DNA of 64,000 nucleotides, from positions 153,367,178 through 153,431,177 of the forward strand of contig OX578136.1 of the NCBI GenBank assembly GCA_951213105.1. Direction: 5' to 3'. The translations under genes and the position numbers were made by a program. The DNA is from Amaurobius ferox (taxonomy: Eukaryota; Arthropoda; Arachnida; Araneae; Amaurobiidae). Positions 34,276-46,129 of this stretch are shown here, in pieces; positions within the stretch are counted from its first letter, which is position 1, and the number at the start of each line of letters is the position of its first letter. The notes under the pieces are model-generated. The model had not been told where the DNA came from, ran no database searches, and was given only the letters and a program-made list of their open reading frames with translations.

Positions 34276-34314
<39 letters not shown>

Positions 34315-35450
34315 CATTCTAACACTGGATTTACTAATTTATATTTTTATATATAAATATATATATATTACAAATCTATCAACTCAAATCAATTTTATAA
34401 ATTTTCCTAAACTTCTTCACTTTGTTAATTTCAATAATTATATTTTTCAAGGAAATAAATTATATTTACAAATCTCAGAAGTTCCACAGTGTGGCTGCAG
34501 TAGCAGTATGTTAGCTAATTTATACCTTTATTATTATGAACTGTCTTTTACTTCAATAGATTATACATTATACAGATATGTTGATGATCTGATTTGCTTA
34601 GTACATACTGAAAATTATCTCATAGATATAGATTTCTATCCTGAAAATTTGAAATTAATTCCTAATGAAGCTACTATTAGTAATAATATTAATTTTTTGA
34701 ATTTAAATCTTATTATTGAACCTTCTAATAGAATTGTTACTAATTTATATAATAAAAAATACTTTTTTAATTTTAACATTAATAAAATCTTACCATTTAA
34801 TTCCTGCAACTCGATTCTATTGTGTAGAAATAATATACTTAATCAACTTTTCAGAATTTATAGATTATCTGATAAAAAATTTCATGCTGTACATATAAAT
34901 AATCTAAAAATTACCAGCAATATATATAAATATCCCTCTCATTTCATAAATGGTATAGTTAAAAAATTCAGTTTACCTGGATTTTCATGAATTCAATTCA
35001 TAGTTTTTATATTAGTCTGACATCTCCATTCTCTTGTATTAATAATATTTTTATTTTTACATCTACTTAAACATTAGCCTTTCTATTATTAGCCCCTCCT
35101 TTTAGTAGCTCTGATTGTATATTATCACTTATTCTTGCCTTTTCGCATTACTGTTATTTATTTCTTATGAATGGCAACAGTAGATCACTTCTTTTTCCTT
35201 TGCGAATGGCAATACTGGTCTCTTCATTCTGGGATGGATCATTTTTTTTCCCTTCGCGAATGGCAACACTGGTCTCTTCATTCTAGATTCCTGGGTTCGA
35301 GAGATTCGTTCATTTGTAGTGTTATTTTCCAGGTATTCTTGTTTCCTTTTATTTTTTCTTCTTTATGTACGTTGTCCAAGTAGAAATAGTTTATAGATAT
35401 AATCTATCTATTTCTTCAGAAACATACATTTTTTGTGTTTGCTTCGACAA
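34144..35450 (+). mobile_element. RT retroelement, copy 1, internally deleted
   Basis: The 5' part holds a GC-rich hairpin (ACCGGGGTGAGGGT / AACCCCCACCGGT, 34197-34229), then a TA microsatellite (34278-34310). A truncated RT frame follows (34390-34990), then a 3' tail with GTCCAAGTAGAAATAGTTTA and CTTCAGAAACATACATTTTT (35367-35437). The hairpin, TA array, C-terminal RT and tail occur in the same order at 53905-55010. The upstream half of the RT present in copy 3 is missing. Confidence 0.75.
34390..34990 (+). pseudogene. C-terminal half of a reverse transcriptase, copy 1
   Basis: The frame contains VPQCGCSSSMLANLYLYYYE (equivalent of an RT PQG...LLA motif, with Gly replaced by Cys), the catalytic YRYVDDLICL intact, NINFLNLNLIIEPSNRIVTN and NILNQLFRIYRLSDKKFHAV, ending in VKKFSLPGFS and a stop. 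The open frame formally extends upstream through the TA array, giving an Ile-Tyr run that is not real coding. Arrangement and the FLxLxL...YxKxxxFNF region recall an RT family widespread in invertebrates, related to or allied with Penelope-like RTs; I am unsure of the class. The RT lacks its N-terminal half here, so the copy is dead. Confidence 0.75.
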
Positions 35451-36230
35451 TATAATTCGATAAACATTTTTATACCTGAATACTGTTTTTTAAACCAACA
35501 TCAGTAAAATGAATTTAAAAATACAAAAATCTATTATATACCGAATGATGTTCTAAATTTTTTGTGATAAGAATGGGATATATGTCATTGAAAATCAGCA
35601 CAAATTAATTTAATGATGTTGGTCTGAGGAAAGTACTATATGCAACGCGATTTCATGATTCCAGTGATTGATAACGTATTTAAATGTAATTTTATATGTG
35701 TTAACATGCCAGACCCTATACATAAATGTACTAATATGCTTTGTGATTATGCCATGATTAATTATTAATGCATATTTTAGTTAAATGGATGAACTTTAAT
35801 TATTAATTAGAAAGGTATTTACGAGTAAATTTGTTGGGACCGGGCCCTCGTCTTATAAAAAAAATAATTTACCTTGTCGCGATCTCACAAATGTTGAGAA
35901 ACACTGTTCTAGACAGCCCCTGGTTCTAGAAACTCGAAACATGGACTCTCTTTTAAGTTGGACCATTCCAAGGCTATCTACAAAATTTCCCGAAATTCCG
36001 TGCAGCCGTTCTCCCGTGATGATGAGACAAGCACACAAATAAACAAATAGGTTAGATTTTCAATTTTATTTATATAGATATTCATAGAGTGCCCGCCATA
36101 AAATTTTGAAGTCTGTGAATACTCGTAGGTGGTAAAATATTGCGGAGCTCTGCATTAGACAATGCTGTAAAACTTTGCAATTTTTTCCCCCGTCTACATC
36201 GCTTTGTTGCTGATTTCGCTATCCTAACTG
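35451..36230. other. No gene seen
   Basis: AT-rich, with no recognisable frame. The minus-strand frames at 35853-36038 and 36082-36279 carry no domain. Confidence 0.5.
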
Positions 36231-37390
36231 TTTTTAACACTTTACGGCATAATTGAAAAGTGTTTATGACTTTGTTCATTCATTCTGTCTGTCTGTCCGT
36301 TCGCGCGATAACTGCCGTAAAAATGACTTTATCAAAATGAAATTTTAGTATGTTGTTGAGACGGTCTGTGGGACATATGGGAATGTAAATGAATAATATC
36401 ACCAAATTAGTTTTGGATTGATCCCCGGTTGAAAACGTGAAATATATTGAACCCTATGCGACCTAAGTTTTTAAACATTTTTTAAGTGAATTTAAAATTC
36501 GCAAATTGCTTCGAAACTTTCAGGAAATCGCATAAAATACTTTATCGCATAAAATATATAAAAAAAAATTCAGCAAAATATGTTCGGTAGTTTTTAAAAT
36601 AAAAATAAAAATAATAACTGCACCCATATTATATGATAAGATCACGTAACCCACTTCAAAATAAAATGTGGCATCTATCTTATGTCAAAATTGTAATTTT
36701 TAAAGTTATTTTTAATTTATATTTAGTGTTGCATCCGTCCTAAAACCGTTTTATTTATTTTCTTTTTCTGTGCATCTATACTGTACTGCGCCAACGCAAT
36801 TACAATATTTTGGGGTTTAAATGATCATCAAACTTTGATAATTTCTACAACGAAGCCCAATTTTCACATTTGGAGAATGTAAACACATCGAGCTGTCAGA
36901 TGAGTTGTATAAGAATTGCTGAATTTCTTTAACGCAAAATTATTTAGCTCTGAAGTCTGCAATGTAGCTGATATGAATGAAACATTCACTGATTTTAGAT
37001 AGAAGCAGACGATTCCATATTATTGCTTTTTTGATAAAGTTTCAGGCATGGAGTTAGAAAGTAATTTTACCCCCATGGTTTTACGTTTTTAAGTAAAATA
37101 AATTATTGTAGTATTGTGATAATTTTAAAAATATTAAAAAGAGTTTATGAATGAAATATTCACTGCTTTTATACAGAGAGCCAGGCGATTTATATTTCGA
37201 TGATGTTATTTGAATAATGTTCATTTGTTTTCGATGAAGTTTTCAAATATAATAAATCATTGTAGTGGTGTGATAATTTTAAAAATACTACCGCTGAATG
37301 TATCGCATTTTAGAGATGTTTAAATAAAATTGCATTTCAGTTGAAAAGTGTTTCATAATGAATGCTTTATGCATGATTGATCTTTCTTGT
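36231..37390 (+). mobile_element. B-type element, copy 2
   Basis: Begins TTTTTAACACTTTACGGCAT, then GAAAAGTGTTTATGACTTTG, a TCTG array and CGCGATAACTGCCGTAAAAA; ends GCATGATTGATCTTTCTTG at 37390. Same block order as copies 1 and 3. The hairpin is imperfect here because of the GGCAT change. Confidence 0.8.
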
Positions 37391-37432
37391 TAATTCTTCT
37401 TTATGGACGCTGCAATCACTTCGATTCGATCA

Positions 37433-37922
37433 GGCATGGTCACTTTACTGTTTATAGATCTAACGTGTACATTCATGGGCCTTTCTTTAAAAAGTTTTTG
37501 GGGTGCTTAAGGACTTTCCTAGGAATAGATAATTTGTAACCACACTTTTTCAGTATTTGTCAACATTGATAGATATGTGATGTACAGAAAATGAAACTTT
37601 GAACAGAAGAAAACTAAAAGACAGTTGATCTAGCTCTGACCAGGATCTTAAAAATGCATGTTTGGCATATGTATCATGGCATGGTCACTTTACTGTTTAT
37701 AGATCTAACGTGTACATTCATGGGCCTTTCTTTAAAAAGTTTTTGGGGTGCTTAAGGACTTTCCTAGGAATAGATAATTTGTAGCCACACTTTTTCAGTA
37801 TTTGTCAACATTGATAGATATGTGATGTACAGAAAATGAAACTTTGAACAGAAGAAAACTAAAAGACAGTTGATCTAGCTCTGACCGGGATCTTAAAAAT
37901 GCATGTTTGGCATATGTATCAT
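37433..37922 (+). repeat. Tandem duplication of 245 bp
   Basis: 37433-37677 and 37678-37922 differ at two positions that I can see (AACC/AGCC and CCAGG/CCGGG). Both begin GGCATGGTCACTTTACTG and end TTGGCATATGTATCAT. Non-coding. The near identity suggests a recent duplication or an assembly artefact. Confidence 0.9.
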
Positions 37923-38814
37923 TTCGATGGTTCAAAATTCACTTTCATCTGAAAGGCCTTGTCGAATTTATCATCGTCTAATTGTAAGTATTTGTAACTT
38001 GAAAAATAATTTAGAAGTTTAAAAATTATTTACAGTGAATGAAAGTTCACAAATAGATAATTTCAACTATTCTAAAGATCATAATTTTTTGCGAGTAAAA
38101 CTAAAATCTCACTAAGAAGTCCTTATTTTTATAAATAACAATTGAGAAGAATAGAATATAAATTGATGCAGTGAAATTTTTAGACTAATTTACAAGTGTA
38201 GCTGGAAGTTCCAAATGAAATGCAATATAATCACATACATTTTAATACTTCTAAATGCAGGGTGTGAATGCTATCGGGCATTAAATTTTAAAATCGCATA
38301 AAGTACCGTGAAATAGTAGTAGAATTTTTTTCAGTTAAATGTGGCACACCTTAAAAAAAATCTAAAAATTGTCTGTTGTTTTTAATACGCCAAACGATCA
38401 TCACTGACCTCCTTTTTATCAATCGAAAAGCATAGCGTTTTCCCAGAATGAAAGAATTTTTAGAGGCATATTTCTCCAGCCATTCTTATGAGAGTGACAT
38501 TGAAAAGCTTAAGAAGAAATCATTAAAGAGTTTTAGCGATGCAGTTTCTATTTCAGACAACTTTTCCTGGGTTGAAACGGAAAGGCTACCTGTGCTTGTG
38601 TTTATGCAACAGATCCAGTTTCTCGAAAACGCGTTACTGACCTCGTAATTGTTGAATTGCGCATGGGTATTTCTTCTGAAACTTTAATTTATGGTGAGAA
38701 AATGGCTAATTAGCAACTGCTAATGGCTGGATTTATGACTGGATGTCGAAAGCCCAGACCGTCCGACTCATCCGAAGATATAGAGCAGCTAATTAGACGG
38801 CCGAGTTATGACTG
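37923..38814. other. No confirmed gene
   Basis: The open frame 38448-38648 (+) encodes 66 residues starting MKEFLEAYFSSHSYESDIEK with a charged, helix-prone N terminus. I recognise no family and see no splice signals. GCAACTGCTAATGGCTGGAT at 38706 recurs near 20038, and GCCCAGACCGTCCGACTC near 38753 resembles an inverted SINE end. Confidence 0.4.
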
Positions 38815-39182
38815 GATGTGAATTTCTATTGCTAAATGGCTTCAACATGTCATCAAAAATATCTGGAGAGATGTGCAACGCTGAATAGTCCACGGTTATT
38901 TATTATATCTATTTCAATTAGCTGCGGTCTTATTCGGCGCAACTTTCCAGATTTTTAGGATGTTTCTGTAAATGGGTTATTGATTAAACGAAATCATTTA
39001 CTATATAAAATATACTTTTAAAATATTATCGGTTTATATGAGCAGTAAGCAAAAAATTTTTCACTTTTAATTTTTCATAAACTCATACTTTGTGGGGAGA
39101 TTATCCTTTTTGGGATTAACTAAGGCGTGTCCAAATGGCTGCAGTCAAAAAAATTACCTATGACTTGCTGTCGGTCTATACA
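38815..39182 (+). repeat. D repeat, copy 2
   Basis: Partner of 27985-28340, with the same orientation and block order and moderate divergence. Confidence 0.8.
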
Positions 39183-41756
39183 CTTTGCCAAGTTTTCAAT
39201 TGCTTAATTATTGGGGTTTTTAGAGCATGGGTATTTCTTTTGAAACTCTTCAATGATACTCTCATAAAAGTGGCTATACAAACATTGCTCTAAAATAAAA
39301 ATTATTTCACTCTGAGGAAACGTCATGTTCTTCAATCGATAAAAAAGAGGTCTGCAATGACCGTCTGTGGTATTAAAAATAGCAGACTATATTTTTGATA
39401 TATTTTTGAGGGTATATTAGTACCACCAAATGGAAAAAAATTCTGCCACTTCAATTTTTTGATACATTATATGATTTTTAAATTGCGTACGCTCGACTTT
39501 TCAATCATCCTGTTATTAATTAATGTATCAGAAAGTAGAGTTGAGATTCTGATTTTAATTGGTTTTAATCTTATTCCAATTGATTTTAATATGATCTGAT
39601 TCTAATGGATTTAAATCTGATTCTGAAATTAAAATGTTTTTCCTGTATGGTTATTGAATGGAAATAGAACTTCCTGCAATATGTACGAGCGAAAGTGTTT
39701 TTACCGATAGTATGTCTCTGCGTAGGAAGAATATAACATAAAGAGATGTAAAGTGGACCCCCCCCCCCCCCCCCGATAATTTTCAAGTAGATTCATTGCT
39801 CAATTCACAGAAAAAATAATTGTTGTTACTTGAAGTTTACGTTCAAGTTGGATGCGACCATAAAATAATATTTTCAATAAAAATCCTTTAGAATGTTGAA
39901 AACAATAATTTGTCATTGAAAGAAAAATGCAAGGCATAGATTTAAATGATACAAGGAAATAAACAATATTTTTTATATTATGCATATAGCTATATACATT
40001 TATTTATATATATATTCTACTTTACATATGTACATATTTACATGAGCCAAGGGTCCAATTTGATATTCATTCTTATTTACAAAGCAGTTCGAGATGCTTC
40101 CCGAAAGTCAATTTCATTTCTTAAAACACATTCAGATGACCACATGGTTCTTGTGAAACTGGTTTTGAAGTTATACGGGCATGTGAAATACGGCTGTTGT
40201 CTGGTCATGAAAGATGGTTGATGAAATGCGGCTTTTCTAGAGGTAGCAGTCTGTCAGCTGTAGATGATTATCATGTGAAATAGCAGCAAGGAGATTTCTA
40301 TATTGTTGATTGCATAACACGCAAGTATTTGAATAGAGGATATGTCTGTACTATGTCTGTTAAGTAAATGTGATGCAGTTAAAAAGCATCTATAGTTTTT
40401 TTTCATCACATTCTCTCGATATTTTAAAGAGCAAACAAATATATGGCTGAATATATAATAATTGTCAATTTTATGTTTCTTTAAAGAAATAATACTAAAT
40501 AAGACAATTTGTTTAAAATGCAGTCTGTTTTAGATATTTTTTAACAAAAAAGTATTTTTCTATAATATTAAATGCATTGTTGACGTCACGAAGTTAAATA
40601 TTTGCCATTTCTGTCACTATTCCCAGTGATGAACTGAGTTTTTATCTTCTAATTACTTCAGTAAAAGACATAAATGGAAATAATTGGGAATGCTTAGGAA
40701 ACTATGATTTTAACTTGTAACCCCCCTCCCCCTATTTTTAAAAATGTTAACGATATTATTTTGTGAAATTGCTGATACTCCTTTGTCCCTGAGAATCGGA
40801 TACATTATGATGTCGTCCGAAAATCCTTTTTTTTTTCCGTCCACTAGATGGCGAAAGAAGTGATTTTAAGTCAGTTGAAGAACATTATTTAGAATTTTGT
40901 TTTATAACAGTTTGAAGTTTTGGATATTTACTATTAATAGGTACATGAAAACCATAATTTTATTACTCGATTTTGATGAGTATATTTATTACGTTTCATT
41001 TCTGACATGCATTTAGTTATTATTAATATCAATGAAGATAAAAGAAACAGGTGTCTCCTATTAGTGCAGAATTATGTATAGTGCATACTTTGTTCCATTA
41101 TGTTTCCCGTGCAGAGCAAAAATAAACGCATATGCCTTTTCTATCGCTGTCATTTCTGACACTGGAACATAACGAAAATATATTGAAATTCCATTAATTA
41201 CGTTAAACATCTCTATCATCCATTAGAAATCTTAAAAGTCATTTATAAGAATTTATTCACTTATTCCAAGCAAAAGTTTCAAGAAACTACAAAGTTAAAA
41301 AAATTATTATTATTTTTTGTTGGAATCTGAAAATGACAATTATTATATATATTCAGCCATATATAACAACGCACATAACCGAGCTATCCGCCTTTTAGGT
41401 ATATTATTAAAAATAAAATTAATTTTTTCATGTATATCACACATTTTAAGACGTATTTAAAGACACGCTGTGCAATTCGCCTAACATACATGACTGTGGA
41501 ATCTACTTTACAGACATGACCATAGACTTCATCTTATAGGTATATTACGTATGAGGGTAATTCTGAATCAGGAGTGACATCACAAGGAAATCAACTTTTG
41601 ACGTACTATCACCTTTAGATACCTAATAAGAATGCTTAATTAAGGGCTAATGCAGTGACATTAAAGAACTAATTTTAGTATACTTCTGCGTTTAAAAATT
41701 CGTGTCAAAAAAACATGTAAATTCTATCGCAAAATTGAAAATAGTAAATCTAGGTC
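39183..41756. other. No confirmed gene; C17 run at 39758-39774
   Basis: Mostly AT-rich. A run of 17 C residues occurs at 39758-39774. The frame ending at 40221 (+) contains AVRDASRKSISFLKTHSDDH and no recognised domain; it could be a decayed exon. Nothing else stands out. Confidence 0.4.
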
Positions 41757-42455
41757 TATTTTAAAATTTTAACCCTCTTGTTCCATTCTTATACATTTTA
41801 TTTCGACGATTGAATGAATTTACTAATACCTAGTATGAATAGGTCTGTTTTAAAATTTTAATCCTCTTGCCCTATTTTTATACACTTCATTTACGCCGAT
41901 TGAATGAATTTACAAGAAATAATAATACCCAGTATGAATAATTATAATTTAATTATAATAAATTAATATATTTTAAAATTTTAACCCTCTTGACCTATTG
42001 CTATATATTTCATTTATGACGGTTGAATGAATTCACTAATACCCAGTGGGCGCGGTAGCCCATTGGTTAGCGCGCTGGAGTTGCACTCGGTAGGCCCGGG
42101 TTCGATTCCAGCCACTGCCAAAACTGCCGCCGTGTTCATGCGGAGTACGATCACGTTAAACATGTGGGTCCGAAAGTCCTTCCGAGAGGTTGGTGGTAGG
42201 GGAAGGAGGGTACGGTCCCTGTGGATGTCCCCCCCACTGGGTTCCGGTCTAAATTGGGTGGCACATCCCGACCGTCCAAACAGTTACCTTACACCTTTCT
42301 GGTAGGTCGGACGGTCTGGGTTTCAACAACAACAACTAATACCCAGTATGAATAGGTTTGTTGTTTTAAAATTTTAATCCTCTTGCCCTATTGTTATACA
42401 TTTCATTTACGACGATAGAATGAATTTACTAATGTGCAGTATGAAAAAATATTTT
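41757..42455 (+). repeat. Satellite of about 95 bp, four units, split by a SINE
   Basis: Units share TTTTAAAATTTTAACCCTCT, TTGCCCTATT, CATTTACGACGATTGAATG and AATACCCAGTATGAATAGG. The third unit is interrupted after TAATACCCAGT by the SINE 42048-42336, after which the unit resumes with the duplicated TAATACCCAGT. Confidence 0.85.
42048..42336 (+). mobile_element. tRNA-derived SINE, full length, 289 bp
   Basis: A tRNA-like head with A box (TAGCCCATTGGTTAGCGCGC) and B box (GGTTCGATTCC, near 42100-42110), a body with GAGTACGATCACGTTAAACA and CACTGGGTTCCGGTCTAAAT, and a CAA-repeat tail. A perfect 11-bp duplication TAATACCCAGT lies at 42037-42047 and 42337-42347. Pol III transcription from the internal promoter and LINE-driven insertion are expected for the class. 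The 92-codon frame inside it is not a gene. Confidence 0.95.
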
Positions 42456-43106
42456 ACCATGGTTGCACTGGAATTTTAAGCTAACTCAATATTTGAATAT
42501 ATTTATAAATAATTTTGAACTAACTTGGCAGTTTAAGTTTGAAATTTAATCAGTTTGTGAAACTCGAATATCTAGTTGAAAATATGTTATGAACGTTGGA
42601 TAGAACTTCATGAAATTGTGAATTTCAGATGGATAAAATTTTTGTTTATAAAATTAGTATTCCCACATTTTAAAGCATTTTAAAGTAAAAAAAAAATACG
42701 AATATGTCCTTAATTGCGTTATTGAGTGCAGCGATTCATCTGCAAAACTTTTTTGAAAACCTAAATTATGTAACGCTATTCATAACATGTTGTTTCTTTT
42801 GTTCTAACTTTTCATTGTAGTAAATAATAATGATGACAAAATTTGTGAAGCTCGAATAATAGTAATAAAGATAACTCGTAAAAAAAAAAAAAACTATTTT
42901 GGTGTCTCACTGCTATGAGAATAATTCACAAGAAAAAGAAAAGTAAAAAAAAAAAAGAAAGGCCCGAGTTAAAGAGTTTTTCCTGTTTCTCACTAATTGA
43001 GGTAATTTGTGTTTCGACTTTGTGTTAAACTCCTACCTCCTTGCGATTTACAATGGAACTGAGGAATGCTTGATATGAAGAATGAGATGAAATGAGTTTG
43101 CAGGAT
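42456..43106. other. 3' flank of the secreted-protein gene
   Basis: A-run blocks at 42683, 42880-42895 and 42944-42957. I do not see an unambiguous polyadenylation signal for the minus-strand gene close to its stop. Confidence 0.4.
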
Positions 43107-43817
43107 TTAGTGGTTCTGTCCTCTCCTCATCAGCCGTTGGACAAAGTGTCTAACGATACGCGGCAAAATGTAGCGAGATTCGGGTTCACTAGCTGCTGTC
43201 TGGTACATTTCGGGGTGAGGAATAGGATGGGGTCTTTCCATATTACCTGATGGGTTGACAAGATCTGCAGTTTCTAATAAAAGAGCGGCAGCAGGGATTG
43301 AGTCATCGTCATCCAACAATTCGCTGAGATTAATTTCGGATTCAGCTTCTTGCTGGTTTTTGGACAAGTAGGCATCTAGCATGCTTTCTTGTTCTTCAAG
43401 AGCTCGGATTTCCTGGTTAAGTCGTGAAGCCATAGCTTGATGATTTGCTCGAGCCATCATGGCTCGATGATGATGGTGCATCATAAAGTGTGGGCGATGC
43501 ATCATTGGCATAGCAAAGGAGCCCATCATAGGCATTCTGGCTGCCATCATATGATGCATGGGAAGATGAGGCATCATGCTGTAACCCCCCATGAAGGGGT
43601 GGCTAAGAGCCTGCATCATGGGTCTGGCTATGGGGTTGTTGTCCATTAATAATCCAGTGATGAGCCCAGCTGCAAGGATTTCGGCAACACCTGAACCGCC
43701 TCCACCCCCTCCCCCTCCCCCTCTTTTGAATATACCGAATGCAGAGGAAGGGTCAGGAATGGAAACTAAGAGAATGGTGGCCAGAAAGACGTTCAGAATG
43801 GTGATTTTCGGATTCAT
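43107..43817 (-). CDS. Secreted Met/His/Gly-rich protein, last coding exon
   Basis: 236 residues. The N terminus MNPKITILNVFLATILLVSI is a clear signal peptide with a likely cut after SSA near residue 26, so the product should be secreted. A run of nine glycines follows (residues 33-41), then a short hydrophobic helix (VAEILAAGLITGLLM). Residues 65-130 are extremely rich in Met and His (MMPHLPMHHMMAARMPMMGS, then an MMHHHHR stretch), a composition that can bind copper or zinc, though that is inference. Residues 130-175 form a charged, helix-prone stretch ending in DDDD, and the C terminus is basic (RIVRHFVQRLMRRGQNH). The start has a good context (AAATCACCATGA) and a splice acceptor lies just upstream, so the 5' UTR is in an earlier exon. 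No known domain was recognised. The + strand frames here are shadows. It is the only convincing host gene in the window. Confidence 0.75.
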   Translation of the reverse strand: MNPKITILNVFLATILLVSIPDPSSAFGIFKRGGGGGGGGGSGVAEILAAGLITGLLMDNNPIARPMMQALSHPFMGGYSMMPHLPMHHMMAARMPMMGSFAMPMMHRPHFMMHHHHRAMMARANHQAMASRLNQEIRALEEQESMLDAYLSKNQQEAESEINLSELLDDDDSIPAAALLLETADLVNPSGNMERPHPIPHPEMYQTAASEPESRYILPRIVRHFVQRLMRRGQNH

Positions 43818-43828
43818 GGTGATTTAAA

Positions 43829-43850
43829 CTGAAACGAGAGATAAAAAAAC
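43829..43850 (-). promoter_or_regulatory. Splice acceptor before the ATG of the secreted-protein exon
   Basis: The minus strand reads a pyrimidine-rich TTTTTTATCTCTCGTTTCAG and then TTTAAATCACC before the ATG. This is a standard acceptor with a good tract, placing an intron in the 5' UTR. The upstream exon and promoter were not located in the following kilobase. Confidence 0.7.
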
Positions 43851-44707
43851 ATTAAACATATAAAATATGAAATGTAGAAATTATAGATTGATAAGTTACA
43901 AAATTGCGTATAGATGTGTATATAATCCTCAGGGCCCGAATTAGGCAATCGGAGGCCCTGGGTAAAAAATAATTCTGGGCTTCGTCATAACAATTTTTAT
44001 AAAACATTTATTAACGAATAAGCATCAGTTATTCACTAAGTAAATATATTTTGTTAAAAACCTCAACTCATATTGGAAACAAAAAAACGAATCTGAATGA
44101 TATAATATATATTTAAATAAGAATATAATGAATTAATATTCAATTGTAAAATACGTCAAACCCGTATACTTTTAACCTGTTACTTTTAAAGTACCTAAAA
44201 TTTTTATAACAGAGCTCATAAAAGCAACTATTTTCATATTTTTATACTGCTTTATAAGATATATAATCAATATTTTGTAATATAGTAGACAAATAAAATA
44301 TTCAGGCAGTACCGATTAAAGGCGCAATCAAGTGCCAAGATCGGTAGATTATGAGTGCAATGGAACATCCCGATAAAAATGCAATGGGTTTCACACTATC
44401 GCTTGGTTGAGCGTTTTGAAACTGCAATTGTAATGCCCAGTACACTCAAAGGTACTCTTTAGTAAGTGATACAACTGCAAAAGTGAATTATCCACAATCA
44501 ATTTTATTCAAATGACCAAATTAATCCTATAAGGGTAAAATGAGAATAAATTTAATTTTGTACATGTTTTGAGGAAATTGCTTTTGTGCTTGGACAAATT
44601 CCCGCATGTAATAATCCTCTTAATAGTCCTTCTATCTCGTAAGTTCATTCCTAAGAAATAAGCTCTCAGGTTACAAGAGTTTATCAATAGATATAAAAGC
44701 TGCACAG
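43851..44707. other. Presumed 5' UTR intron and flank; no exon identified
   Basis: AT-rich; I cannot place the upstream exon. GGCCCGAATTAGGCAATCGG near 43933 looks like an old repeat. Confidence 0.4.
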
Positions 44708-44718
44708 TATAAATTTAT

Positions 44719-45009
44719 CTTGGGCGCGGTAGCCCAATGGTTAGCGCGCGGAAGTTGCACTCGGTAGGCCCGGGTTCAATTCTCTCCGCTGCCAAAACTG
44801 CCCCCGTGTTCACGCGGAGTACGATCACGTTAAACATGTGGGTCCGTAAGTCCCTCCGAGAGGTTGGTGGTAGGGGAAGAAGGGTACGGTCCCTGTGGAT
44901 GTCTCCCCCACTGGGTTCCGGTCTAAATTGGGGGCTCTTCCCGACCGTCCAAAACGGTTACCTTACACCTTTCTGGTAGGTCGGACGGTCTGGGTCTCAC
45001 CAACAACAA
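44719..45009 (+). mobile_element. tRNA-derived SINE, full length, 291 bp
   Basis: Close relative of 42048-42336 along its whole length, with the same A box, B box (GGTTCAATTCT, slightly decayed), body and CAA tail. Flanked by a perfect 11-bp duplication TATAAATTTAT (44708-44718 and 45010-45020). Confidence 0.95.
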
Positions 45010-45109
45010 TATAAATTTATGGATAAAAAAATTATTATGGGAGGTAAACATTTTGCCCTACTATTGTTTTTACTAAAATTTTTACCTTGAAACAATTATG
45101 TCTCAGGAT

Positions 45110-45310
45110 CTGAAAAAAGCTGTTTTCTCCGTCTGTCAGTCTGACTATTTGTGTCTGTAACTTTTGGCGACAAATTTTGTGCTGATTTTGGCGAAATATC
45201 ACCAAATTGACATTTTTTTAAACATATCGTCAAATTTACAAAAATGTCTTCAAATGGAATAAAATGTTGTTAAAGTAATGAAACTGACGCCAAATTGATG
45301 ATCATTTCTC
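45110..45310 (+). repeat. Diverged GGCGA-motif element remnant
   Basis: Starts with a CCGTCTGTCAGTCTGAC stretch, then TTTTGGCGACAAATTTTGTG and repeated TTTGGCGAAAT / CACCAAATT / CGTCAAATT variants about 20-24 bp apart, ending in GACGCCAAATTGATGATCAT. It resembles the motif cluster of element A. Confidence 0.6.
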
Positions 45311-46129
45311 TTGAAAAAAGTTGAGTTTAATTTCTTTAAAAATTATTCGATATTCCATTATGCCAATTTGACTGTGCATTGAAAATTTTATACTGAATTT
45401 TGAACCCAGTCACTCTATATAAATACCTCTGCAAAATGTAGAAAGTAAAATATGGAGAGAGAGGAAATGAAAGGAGATGAATATCGTATACCAAGATCAA
45501 GCCGCAATATTGCGGGTGCCTGTGACAGCGGGATCACTTATCTCTACATCGAAAATAGAAATTGTCGCCAAAAATATGGTAACTTAAGAAAAGAACAAAG
45601 GGAGGGGGGGGGTCTCCAAATAAAGTCCATAAATTGAATTAAAGAAGGGTGCCAAATTGTCAAGGAAATGGTGCCAAGCAAGTAAACAGACACATAATTA
45701 TTAACTTGTTATATAATACTAAACATTTTAAAATTTTATATTTCATGTAATAAGTGGTACTTATTGATCCACTGCTTATTTTATAGATTTTAAACAGTTT
45801 GTTTCTCTTGATGGAAACATATAGTAACAAATTCGGTAGAGTTCCATCTATCCTTCTTTGTGTACCCTCAAACGTTTATGCTTCACGTACCCCCTGGAAA
45901 TGTGGATGTAACGAACGTATCCTTCATATAGATAGATAGAACTATAGTTATGGTATAACAATGGGAAATATGCGCAGCCATTAGAAGAATTTAATATGTG
46001 GAAATATAAACTATTGAAAATAATTTAATATATGGAAGTATAAACTATTGAAAATAATTAAAAATACTATATATAGTATTAAGATGTCTCGGTTATTATA
46101 TACCATTAATAAATAAAGAAAATAATTAA
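45311..46129. other. No gene seen
   Basis: AT-rich; a G-run GGAGGGGGGGG lies at 45600-45611. The 61-codon frame at 45452-45637 is unrecognised. Confidence 0.5.

Noticed and set aside
42048..42120. Functional tRNA gene
   Set aside because: The tRNA-like head continues into a SINE body and tail with target duplications; the cloverleaf is degenerate.
42027..42305. 92-codon frame at 42027 and 80-codon frame at 44737
   Set aside because: They are readings through a SINE and its A and B boxes.
43437..43827. Plus-strand His/Met- and Pro-rich frames opposite the secreted-protein gene
   Set aside because: Shadows of the minus-strand exon, which has a signal peptide, Kozak context and splice acceptor.
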